A stretch of DNA of 64,000 nt from Asterias rubens. Taxonomy: Eukaryota > Echinodermata > Asteroidea > Forcipulatida > Asteriidae. The notes beneath the pieces are model-generated. The model saw only the letters and a list, made by a program, of their open reading frames with translations. It did no database searches and was not told the origin of the DNA. Made by a program: the position numbers and the translations under genes. The DNA is taken from assembly GCF_902459465.1 (NCBI RefSeq), contig NC_047072.1, forward strand, positions 16,845,776 through 16,909,775, read 5' to 3'. This document shows positions 55,801-64,000 of this stretch, one piece after another; within the stretch, counting starts at the first letter, position 1; every line of letters starts with the position of its first letter.

Positions 55801-57957
55801 CCAATTAGTTAGCACCTCATAAGGGTTTACAAGGTGCTACGGCGCATTAAGCAGCCACAGCCAGGAACACCGGGGCGAACCCCTTCTCTTTTCGATAAGT
55901 GCACTGGGTTCTACTACATGTGTTACACAACACATGGGACCAACGGCTTTACGTCCCATCCGAAGGACGAAGCAATGGTCAAGTGTCTTGCTTAAGGACA
56001 CAAGTGTCACGGCTGGGGATTCGAACCCACACTCTGCTGATCAGAAACACCAAAGTTTTGAATTCGGTGATCTTAACCGCTAGGCCACGACACTTCCACA
56101 GTTTAGAGTCTTGCCTAAGGACACAAGTGTTATATCCAGGGCTTTATAGTAATTGTTAATGAAAAGAAATATTATACTCACAAGAATATCAGCTCTTATA
56201 TCCACAAGGAATTTGACTCCATCTTCAAGTCGTCCAATATGAGTAAAGAGTAACCGATAACCAGGCATAAGACTCTGCGTCAACCTCTTCTCATATTCAA
56301 ACAATGCTGCATCATCTTCAGTATCCTGGAAAATATTAACAGTGAAAATTGCCTTTATTCTTGTGTCTCGTCCTTAATATACTTGGGCCCAAATTCATGA
56401 CTCTACTAAACTGTAATCAAAGAATTGGTGCTTACGGGAGCAGGGAATTCAGCATTTTCGTGAAACATATTTCATGGGTTACCAGGCAATTTGCCCTTTT
56501 GCGCATGCATACTCTATGTTTTTAAAGCATTTTCACTTACAAAACTAGCGGAGAAATTCGGCTCTTGCACAGTAAGTGGAGAATGGTTTTATAGTAAGCT
56601 TGGCATTTGCAGTAAGCAGAGTCATAAGATTGGGTCAAACTGTCATCTTTTACATAGTCTTTGGGTTTGTGGGGTGGCGTGATCGAGCGGTCTAGGGCGG
56701 TGGCCTCAAGTTCTGTATTTTACAGATTGTGGGTTCAAACCCTGGCCTGGTCATGTCGCGACACTTGTGTCCTTGAGCAAGACACAATCAAAATTGCTTC
56801 TCTCCACCCAGGAGTACAAATGGTTTCCAGCGTAATCTGTCATGGACTGTGGACTGGCAGCCGGTCCAGAGGGAATAGAAATATTCTTTTATTGTCAAGG
56901 AAACCAGATATAAACACCAGCCTGATGAGCAATATTGGCTCGGGACAGACTTTACTTTGTAGGGGGTTTGTGATAATACCTGAATAGACTCCAACTTCTT
57001 AGCAGCTTTGATGGCGCCCTCGTGGTTAGTGCCACACAGCTCCGATAAGGCTGTAAGGAAATCTACTTTTGCAGGATCAGAGAGTTGGAGATAATGGGAA
57101 CAAACCTGACGAATGTCAGCCTAAAATGGTGTTGAGAAAGAGAAAACTTTGAATGTGTTTTTATGTGACAAAATAATGTGTAAATTTAAAGCAAACTTTA
57201 TCATAGTAACAAAACGTCCCAGCGCTCTAAAGACTGAGCCCTTGTTGGTGGTCTCCCTATTTTATGGTTTGAACAGAGGAAAACTGACTAGAGTGTTAGG
57301 GACTTAAACTTTCGACTTCTGGCTTTAAGTGCCAGCACTCTACCAACTGAGCTATCTATAGCCCTAATGATGTGTCAGATTATTTGTTTCAACTGGTTCC
57401 AGTTAAACTCAGTTTAAAGACAGTGTACACTATCGGTAATTGTCAAAGAGCAGTCTTCTCACTTGGTGTATCTCAACAGTATGCATAAAATAACAAACCT
57501 GTGAAAATTTGAGCTCGATTGGTCATCGGAGTTGCGAGATAACTATGAAAGAAAAAACACCCTTGTCACACGAAGTTGTGTGCTTTCAGATGCTTGATTT
57601 CGAGACCTCAAGTTCTAAACTTGAGGTCTCAAAAATCAAATTCGTGGAAAGTTACTTCTTTCTCCAAAACTAGGTCCCTTCAGAGGGAGCTGTTTCTTAC
57701 AATGTTTTATACCATCAATCTCTCCTCATTACTCGTTTCCAAGTAAGGTTTTATGCCAACAATTATTTTGAGTAATTACCAATAGTGTCCACTGCCTTTG
57801 ACTAGGTTCAACTGGAACTTTAATTTTGGAGACTTACTTCGGACATCATCAAGGTTTGCCCTGATGACCCTTTGACATTCTCCTTAGACTTCGAGGTCAA
57901 AAGTTCAGGTAGCAGTCGACGGACAGCGTCTTGTTCCTCTGTGTGATGTGAAGCCAT
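49849..57957 (-). CDS. MLYCD: Malonyl-CoA decarboxylase
   Basis: Ten coding exons, transcribed leftward: 57957-57838, 57120-56980, 56325-56182, 55349-55200, 54478-54314, 53981-53861, 53502-53350, 52593-52416, 51486-51440, 50081-49849. All AG/GT and in frame: 1452 nt, 483 aa, against about 493 in human. The enzyme converts malonyl-CoA to acetyl-CoA and CO2, lowering the malonyl-CoA that blocks fatty-acid entry to mitochondria. The N-terminal helical part (about 1-180) includes [20 protein letters not shown]; the GNAT-like catalytic part has [33 protein letters not shown] (S313) and [12 protein letters not shown] (H410). S313 and H410 correspond to the human catalytic Ser329 and His423. The last residues are RKSQL: SQL is a variant peroxisomal PTS1 where human has SKL. 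Start: the ATG at 57957 gives a short N terminus; upstream sequence stays open in frame (see findings). Introns carry SINEs, a 53 bp tandem array and TIR elements. Confidence 0.96.
50570..50897 (-). repeat. tRNA-derived SINE, about 330 bp, MLYCD intron 9
   Basis: Head on the minus strand: TGTCGTGGCCGAGCGGATAA (A box) and GGGTTCGAATCCTGG (B box), then CTTGAGCAAGACACTT, GGGTAAAATGGGTACCTGTG and a distal part ending in a block like AAAGCGCTATATGAAGATTG. The most complete SINE in the window. Confidence 0.82.
51675..52204. repeat. Ten identical 53 bp tandem units in MLYCD intron 8
   Basis: Units start at 51675, 51728, 51781 and so on to 52152. I read no differences between units. Each reads CATAAACACCAGAGCTTAGG ... 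GACCGCTTGGCCAAGACACG. The CCGCTTGGCCAAGACACG part is the reverse complement of a SINE A box, and the sequence left of the array (GGAACTCAAACCTACTATCT) is its B-box region, so the array grew from the head of a minus-strand SINE. Confidence 0.95.
53526..53835. repeat. Family-2 palindromic element filling MLYCD intron 6
   Basis: Left end TTAAAGGAACAAGTTGCCTT, centre CGGCCATTTATGGGAGTAAA / AATCCCATAAATGGCCGATC; the last ~40 bp with the right TIR is missing. Occupies 310 of the 358 bp intron. Confidence 0.88.
54551..54715. repeat. Family-4 palindromic repeat, MLYCD intron 4
   Basis: CGTTTTCACCAAACGCTAAG, GGATGGGTTCAATGCGTC and AAGAGTTTGGTAAAATCCAC, in the order seen at 10921-11060. Confidence 0.6.
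55861..56093 (-). repeat. tRNA-derived SINE, MLYCD intron 3
   Basis: Minus-strand head GTGTCGTGGCCTAGCGGTTA with B box GGGTTCGAATCCCC, then ACACTTGTGTCCTTAAGCAA and a tail with GGATGGGACGTAAAGCCGTT and TAGAACCCAGTGCACTTATC. A second, older tail fragment lies at 55590-55680. Confidence 0.82.
56675..56875 (+). repeat. tRNA-derived SINE, MLYCD intron 2
   Basis: Plus-strand head GTGGCGTGATCGAGCGGTCT with B box GGGTTCAAACCCTGG, then GACACTTGTGTCCTTGAGCA. The tail shows the SINE-family ACACAATCAAAATTGCTTCT block. Confidence 0.75.
57225..57370 (-). repeat. tRNA-like SINE head, MLYCD intron 1
   Basis: Minus-strand GGGCTATAGATAGCTCAGTT and TAGAGTGCTGGCACTTAAAG resemble the front of a Val/Asn-type tRNA; the B box is degraded. 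A right-hand fragment GACCACCAACAAGGGCTCAG belongs to the same type as 33885-33985. Confidence 0.6.
57414..57799 (-). repeat. Family-1 TIR element, MLYCD intron 1
   Basis: Starts TTAAAGACAGTGTACACTAT and ends CAATAGTGTCCACTGCCTTT. Lies 38 bp from the exon 1 donor. Confidence 0.9.
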
Positions 57958-58437
57958 TAGAGAACAACTGGTTGACAAGGATGGCTTAGCCAGGAGAAAC
58001 AACAACGGCGCTCTCTTGGCCAGGAGATGTTGGTTGTGAAACGACAATGGCGCCCTTTTGGCTACGCTGCTGTGACAGCGCACAAATGGACTGTACTGTA
58101 ATGATATGAACAATAAATACAGAGATGTATGACTTTTCAACGAGCAAGTTTCCTCCTGTCCCACTCTTTTTTTATTCGTTATTAAAATTTAATAAAAACG
58201 TATATAATTTATGCAAATAGATTATTCCTTTTTGTCAAAATTAGTGAAAAAGTGGTTACAGGGTTGGGAATCTTTTCAAATCAAGACCTATGGTCTTATG
58301 GTATGGAGGGCCGGTTGTTTCGTTATCGTCATCGTGAAGTTTGATAGCAGAACATAGTCATAGAAAGATATGTACACTGAAACAGAAAGGACTAAATCTG
58401 AATTATAAATTCGGCAAACCAAAAACTTAAAAGCACC
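57958..58437 (-). promoter_or_regulatory. MLYCD 5' region
   Basis: Upstream side of the MLYCD start. The part to 58164 is open in the MLYCD frame without an ATG and encodes a basic, Leu/Ser-rich stretch; a CATTACAG acceptor-like site lies at about 58096. It may be 5' UTR, extra coding sequence from an upstream exon, or a non-AUG-initiated leader. Confidence 0.35.
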
Positions 58438-58536
58438 ACAAATTGGAAATTAGTTGCGCTAACAAAACCCAACCTCCTCCCCTTCGCCGTGTCGATCGGG
58501 AGGAGGGTTACATTATCGCAACTAATTGGAAATATA
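58438..58536. repeat. Small palindromic element
   Basis: AATTAGTTGCG...AACCCAACCTCCTCCCC mirrored by GGGAGGAGGGTTACATTATCGCAACTAATT-type sequence. A related single arm is at 61978-62017 (ATAGTTGCGATAACGTAACC). Confidence 0.75.
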
Positions 58537-58867
58537 ATAACACCAACTTTTTGTTGAGAAGACAATGAAGAATTTCGGATAATCTTCCGCACGTCGCCAC
58601 CAATTTATCCGCCGTTAATTAACTCCAAAACCATTGCATTTTTTTCTGCCTCAGCTCTGGGAGGAAACCCTTATTTTCTACAGGGAAAACACAGGTTGTG
58701 GACTGACTGAAGAACCCAATCCCCACGGACGGGTAATATTGATTCATCCATTCATCAAACCGGGGGTACGGTCCCTCCACGGAGGTGAATGAAAGGCAGC
58801 GACAGAAACCACTGGCTAGCCTGCTGACTGACTCAATCTGACTGTGCGTTTTGGGGATAACTTTCGC
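58537..58867. other. Open frame between two palindromes
   Basis: An 89-codon minus-strand frame (58888-58619, from ATG) crosses this interval. Its start lies inside the palindrome at 58868-58956, and it contains CpG-bearing sequence but no recognised domain. Not called as a gene; it could be a first exon of an unknown transcript or chance. Confidence 0.25.
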
Positions 58868-58956
58868 TACGGCGCCACAACTTTTCACTCATTTTTACAA
58901 AAAGGGATCTCATTATAAAGACATTTAGAAAGAAAAAGTGGTGGCGCCATACGGAA
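58868..58956. repeat. Small palindromic element
   Basis: CTACGGCGCCACAACTTTTC at the left is mirrored by AAAAAGTGGTGGCGCCATAC at the right. The middle TTTTTACAAAAAGGGATCTC also occurs at 28937-28955 and 45706-45720. Confidence 0.7.
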
Positions 58957-61240
58957 CCTTTCCATTCTTACAAACAATACTACTACCACACTTCCAAATT
59001 AAATAAGCTTTTTACCTTTACTGAAAGCAGCAGAAGTCTACGAAACATTTCAACAGCCATCTACAGGTCATGAGGTTGATAGAGGACGAACATAAGTTTG
59101 ATTTAATACAACTTATCTCAGATTGGGACAATATTCCGCCCACCTCCTCCATCCACAATCTGCAAGACGTTTGTTTACATGTGACTTACTGAACGTCTGT
59201 GGGCTATTCCATTCTTGTTGTAGGTAAATAAATATGAATTGTCACAAGCAATCCACAACCAAAGCTGAATTAAATTCTATTTTGAATAACATTCAGCGTT
59301 GCATATTGCATAAAAGTATGTTTATTGGAAATTTCAGTCATTCTAAATTAACTCTGAAGTACCAAATTGACCTGTAATTAATCAAGTTTATTGCAACTTA
59401 CCCCATGTAATATCGAGCATGCTTAAGTACAATCTCTCGACTGGTGGCGCCCTCCATCCACTTCACACACGTGTGCAAGGCAAATAAGAATTCTGCACAT
59501 CAGTTGCCATTCTCAAAGATGCCCTTCATGTTTTTCTCTAAGAATTCCCGTTTTTGAATCGATTTTGAAATCAAAACAAATCTCTATTGAAAACCACCGC
59601 GAAAATTGCAAGTTTGATGTACAGAAATTAAAAATTGCTGGCCAGGCATCAAACAAAACGGACTCCGAGTGCAGTTGCGATTTGGATTAATTGTCCATTA
59701 ATTGGTAATTACTCCAAAGGTTTATGACCCCAAATCTTACTTGACAAAGAGCTGGAAAGCATTTGATATGATAAAAGATTGTTAGAAACAACCGTCTTTG
59801 AAGTATTGTAGTTTCACTTTTAGAGAAGGGGCAACTACAAACCTTAAAGAACGCAATTCCTATGCAAAACAAGTTTGTTGTCCATTAATTCCATGCCAAT
59901 GTCAGAGTTTTTTAATGCATAAACAAAATTGTTTAGCTGAAAATACACACCTTCCTCTATGCACTAAGTAGTAATACACATGTACTGGTCTTTGACAGCA
60001 TTACCAAACGTGTCCAAGACGAACCACGTGTAAAATAACCCCAATTAGCAATCATTGCTACTCCTACAAAGACAAAATGAAGAAACAATAACAATTCACA
60101 TGAGCTTTGTTTCATCTATAATACATGTATCAATCTCTTATACTCTTGATACTTTTATTCCTTGTTAAATTAAAAAAAAGTGAGTGTATACTTTAATTTC
60201 TGATTTTATCCAAACAAAAGTGCATTAAAACACAATACTTCTAATTTGTAAGTAAGTTTTCTTGGGAAAACGTTACTTAATTACAGGATGGTACAACATT
60301 GAGTTACTTGAACCTGTGGGTTCCATCTGTTCAATTTTATCCTAGAAAATTCACAATTTTATCAACATCATGGTAAACATGAATGAAGAACACTAAGACA
60401 TCTTCGTTGCTCCATGATTATTGTAAAAATTCGGCCTAACAAAAAGGTGCTAACACACATCGGTGTATGGGTAAAAAAACCAAAATTAATATTCTTTATC
60501 CCCGATGCAAATTTAACATCTATTAAAAAGTAGTTTTGTCTCTAGTGGTTCAACTTAGAAATTGTTGAAAACAACAAGATAGTTAATTTATACATGTAGC
60601 TGATATTATAATCATATACAGCCCTTTGGTTGGTGTATTCTTGGGAATAGTCCACTTTGTTGAGAATGTTTTTGTTTTTTTCAGAGTGTGGGGTGGATGA
60701 GTTTCAATGTCTATTTTATGTTAACTGTGAAAAACAACAAATTAAATTAAACAAAACTAACAAATTAATTCAAATGATGAAGATCTACATGTATGTGTGT
60801 GAGTAATATAAAACAAATTTTAAAATATTTTTATGTGTGCATTGTTCCAGAATTATAATAATCACTTTGTGAAAACTCTCTTTTCTATTTCACTCTGTTT
60901 CACCTCCTGAATTGGAATAGTCCAGATTTCACCATGTGACTATTTGTATACAATGCTTAGCCACAGTAAGAAAAAAAATGCAGAAATTCAGTCCCATTTA
61001 TATCCTTTCACGACTGAAGGTAGTTAAAAAACTATGGACAACCAATTATTTGTCCAAAACACCAGACAAGTTCTTAAAGCAAAATCTATCCTCCGAGTTA
61101 TCTAAGAGCCCCGTCAGGCAAGGAGTTCCCTAGAATGACTTCCATCCCTTGAGTTCTAAGATATTCCATTTCTGTTGAGGGATGCCTCGCATTGGGGCAG
61201 TAACGGTGAAGGGACAGGTGTGATTACAGCGAGCCTTTTA
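58957..61240. other. Intergenic region between MLYCD and TIMM13
   Basis: AT-rich. A decayed family-1 copy spans about 59695-60016 (TTGGTAATTACTCCAAAG to CATTACCAAACGTGTCCAAG). No exon or complete repeat otherwise; TIMM13 3' UTR lies at its right end. Confidence 0.45.
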
Positions 61241-63079
61241 TCACATTTTATGGTGTTCTCGTTGTAGCCGCTGATTGTACGTTCTTGAGACCGTGTTCCA
61301 AGCATCCATATATCGATCCATACAGAAGGCTAGGCATTTCTATTAGATGAAAAGTAAATAAATAAAACATGTTTATCTCAGTAACTTACAACAGGTGTTA
61401 AAATATTAATGATTGGGCACTGGAGTAGACACTATTGGTAATTGTCAAAGACCAGTCTTCTCACTTGGTGTATCTCAACATTATGCACAAATTAACAAAC
61501 CTGTGAAAATTTGAGCTCAATTGGTCGTCGAAGCTGCGAGACAATAATGAAAGAAAAAACACCCTTGTCACACAAAGTTGTGTGCTTTCAGATGCTTGAT
61601 TTCGTGACCTCAAAATCTAATTCTGAGGTCTCGAAATCATCTTCGTGGAAAATAATTATTTACCTGTTCTGAGGAATCTAAATTGGTGCCTGGTTTGTTC
61701 ACACATTTCTTGAAGCATTTATCGGTCATTCTCTGCAAAGCAAACGGATAAGAGAGTAAAACTATTATTACTCAGTATATATTTTTTGAGAAAATATAAA
61801 AACTCAAAACAGTAGGTGATTTTCAAGCTATTTTGTTATTTCTTTTTATCATTTATTGGGGAATGTTTTGACTTGGGTTTACAGAGTCGTAATAATATGC
61901 CCAAATAAGAAGTGTTTATTCACTTCATACTGAGTGGATTTGCAATATTTATGGCCGGCTCGACGCTCACAAAATCATAGTTGCGATAACGTAACCCTCC
62001 TCCCAACGAGATAGGTTCGAGCGAAAACGGTTTATCTGGTCCAACACGTACAATTTCGACAGCTAGTCACCAGATTTCCCCCACTTTTACCACTTTCAAA
62101 AATCATGACACAAATTCTGAGGGTACGAGGGCAACTAACAAAATCATAGCAAATCGCCAAACAAAAACACGTCAGGCAGAGATGCCAAGTCCAGAGGCCA
62201 GCTATGCGTGAGATTTTTCAAAGCTCAAATGCGTGAGTCTCACGCCTAATGCATGAGTCTCACGCCTAATGCGTGAGCCTCACGCCTAATGCGTAAGACT
62301 CACGCATTAGGCGTGAGACTTGGTAGGTCTGTACATGTACAATGTTTGCCAGCAGGGACGCTGGAGGTTGTTCTAAAAACTTGGCTGCACAGCACAGTGG
62401 TTAAAAATAGAGCATTATCGTCATCAAACACCATAATATAACTGACATTTTTAACCCATTCAAAGGGATCAAGGGGGTTAAAAATTAAAAATTAACTATG
62501 TCAATATATAAAGGGACGAGTTGACTTATTTTAATGATTGATAATAAATTATCATATGATATTATAAAACATGTACAGCCAACATGTGTTGTTTTCATTT
62601 TGCAAAAAGGGCACTTCCAGTTCCAGACCAAGATGAAGTTCCATTCAATATTTATTAATAAAATTAATGAATAATATTATTGATGGAAAATCTCACGAAA
62701 TCCTTCTGTCGACTGGTTACTAATTAACTGCACATTTTTCAAGGGCATGCAGCAAGGCCAAGACCAGGGGCAATAGAGACCATGGTCTCTGTGCAATTAC
62801 ATGCCTGCTGTGTTGATTTGTAATAAAAAATAGTTAGTTGGATGTATGATGTAACCACTCACTACAACATACATGTTGTATGTCAATGGCAAATGCTATT
62901 GCAGTGCCGTGGTGCAGCAGTGCAGTGGGGGTATTGCGAACTTGTGCATGGACTTCCAAACTAACCTGGAGAAGTTCTTGAGCATTCGCCAAGGCAATCT
63001 GCGTCTTGACTTGATCCATAATCTGTCCCCGCTGGGCATTGTCCAGCTTACCACCTGAAGGTTGCGAAGAAAAATCCAT
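61241..63079 (-). CDS. TIMM13: Mitochondrial import inner membrane translocase subunit Tim13
   Basis: Three exons, transcribed leftward: 63079-62966, 61732-61664, 61339-61241; 282 nt, 93 aa against 95 in human. Junctions AG/GT, all in phase 0. The small-Tim twin CX3C motif is complete: KCFKKC (C44, C48) in exon 2 and KCLAFC (C63, C67) in exon 3, with the family spacing of 19 residues between the pairs. Exon 1 has the N-terminal helix [19 protein letters not shown] typical of Tim13; the C-terminal helix is [20 protein letters not shown]. In the intermembrane space Tim13 forms a hexamer with Tim8 and escorts hydrophobic inner-membrane proteins, chiefly to TIM22. Start context AAAAATGG. Tim8, Tim9 and Tim10 were considered; the helix sequence fits Tim13 best. 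Confidence 0.96.
61414..61646 (-). repeat. Truncated family-1 element, TIMM13 intron 2
   Basis: Left end GGGCACTGGAGTAGACACTA is altered, the middle is well preserved (AAATTTGAGCTCAATTGGTC), and the copy stops at TTCGTGGAAAAT, about 17 bp from the exon 2 donor. It makes up some 70% of the intron. Confidence 0.85.
61985..62229. other. TIMM13 intron 1, repeat fragments
   Basis: Starts with one arm of the 58438-58536 palindrome type and otherwise shows no recognisable structure. Confidence 0.4.
62229..62320. repeat. Four 20 bp tandem units plus inverted copy
   Basis: Unit ATGCGTGAGTCTCACGCCTA at 62229, 62249, 62269 and 62289 with small changes, then the inverted form CACGCATTAGGCGTGAGACT. Each unit is itself partly palindromic (GTGAGTCTCAC). 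In TIMM13 intron 1. Confidence 0.9.
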
Positions 63080-63264
63080 TTTTCCCTTCTGGAAATTATT
63101 TTTTCGCCGGTATTGTCGACTTGCACGTGAAAATTCCACCGGTCTCAATGTATAGCGCCCTCTGTTGTCTTTAGCGGGACGAATGGCCAAGGTTTGCACA
63201 GCGCCCTCTAATGTTAGAAACATCCCTTTTCGAAACCAAGTTTAGACTGGGCCCCCCTGTCTTC
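63080..63264 (-). promoter_or_regulatory. TIMM13 upstream region
   Basis: Immediately upstream of the TIMM13 start on the minus strand; contains a CpG patch (TTTTTTCGCCGGTATTGTCG at 63100) and two AGCGCCCTCT blocks. No TATA box. Promoter by position. Confidence 0.35.
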
Positions 63265-63665
63265 AGCCTCGGAATGATGTTATTATTATTATTATTATTT
63301 ATTTGACCTCAACAGTACAAGTACAGAAAATACAAACAAGGCAACAATGAAAGGGAAAAAAACCAAAACAGAAACGACAACGCTACAAAACATTAAGAAT
63401 AAGAGTAAACAAAAAAAGACAAATAAGTGAAAAATAAATAAACAAGTTAATGAATTATTCAACCAAGCAGTCAATCCATAAGTAATAAAAAAAAAAGGTA
63501 AGTGAATAAATAAAACAATAAAACAAGTAAACAAACAAGCAAAAAATAAAAAGTAATTAAATAAAGTAATTAAATAAATAAATAAATAAATAAGTAAACA
63601 AATAAACAGAAAATAAAATAAATAAATAAATACATGTAGATAAATAAGGAAATCAAAAAAATAAA
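63265..63665. repeat. Simple-sequence tract: (ATT)n then A-rich (AAAT)n
   Basis: TTATTATTATTATTATTATT at about 63279, then some 350 bp of A-rich DNA with AATAAATAAATAAATAAA runs. No coding meaning; minus-strand open frames here are Phe/Leu-rich artefacts. Confidence 0.85.
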
Positions 63666-64000
63666 TAAAAAATGTTCAGTCTAAATCAAGTTTAGCTTCG
63701 GCTCTTCGGCTAAGTCGTGATTTTATAGACTTTAGATTTTATCGATTTGTAAAACGGTTCGTGTATAGGAAATAAATGTAATAAATGTCAAGTCACTGTA
63801 ATTATTTTGAACCAACAAAATTAAAAATGCAGAATAATAAAACACTCATATCGATACACATGATATATTTCCTTATGTCTCTTTATTTATTCAAATATCT
63901 TAATCTCATCTGATTTATTTATTAAATATCATACAGCACTATTAATTTAGCAAACTCCAATTTTTCTTAGTAAAATATCTTTGTATTTTCCAATAATCAA
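63666..64000. other. Gene-free right edge
   Basis: AT-rich; nothing recognised. Confidence 0.45.

Noticed and set aside
63295-63534. Hydrophobic Phe/Leu/Val-rich protein with membrane-like segments
   Set aside because: Reverse reading of the A-rich simple-sequence tract.

Overview
The window is animal nuclear DNA. It has spliced protein genes with GT-AG introns, one intact tRNA gene, and a large load of short terminal-inverted-repeat (TIR) elements and tRNA-derived SINEs. Gene content and style of repeats suggest a marine invertebrate deuterostome, most likely an echinoderm and possibly a sea star. That placement is inference; no database search was run.

Four protein genes can be read completely, all on the minus strand in the right half. 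CHORDC1 (10 exons, 33001-41803) is a zinc-binding CHORD/CS co-chaperone. A single-exon beta-1,3-galactosyltransferase-like gene of family GT31 lies at 45949-47235. MLYCD, malonyl-CoA decarboxylase (10 coding exons, 49849-57957), and TIMM13, a small mitochondrial Tim chaperone (3 exons, 61241-63079), follow. For the three spliced genes the exons were joined by hand: every junction keeps frame, and the lengths (334, 483 and 93 aa) match the families. A tRNA-Arg(ACG) gene sits at 30396-30468. The genes have no evident joint pathway. MLYCD and TIMM13 both concern mitochondria, CHORDC1 is an Hsp90 partner, and the GT31 enzyme works in the Golgi.

The left half (1-29300) is gene-poor. It holds three exon-like segments on the minus strand: an internal exon of a Ser/Thr/Pro/Glu-rich protein (791-1081), a last coding exon (8875-9000) and a first coding exon with a good start context (29306-29354). 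The last two could be the ends of one long gene, which is unproven. A 152-codon ORF in a CpG-rich patch (6445-6903) is a weaker candidate.

Much of the remainder is repeats. Family 1 is a ~380 bp element with TIR AAAGGCAGTGGACACTATTG, with about 14 clear copies. Family 2 is a ~360 bp near-perfect palindrome with ends AAAGGAACACGTTGCCTTGG. Family 3 is a ~170 bp repeat containing GGGCACCAAGGCAATGACC. There are also tRNA-headed SINEs and several smaller palindromes. Notable structures are a 1.08 kb foldback element whose arms are mirrored arrays of GTCGCCC-containing units inside CHORDC1 intron 1, ten identical 53 bp units amplified from a SINE head inside MLYCD intron 8, an MLYCD intron that is almost entirely a family-2 element, and family-1 copies lying within 70 bp of four donor sites.
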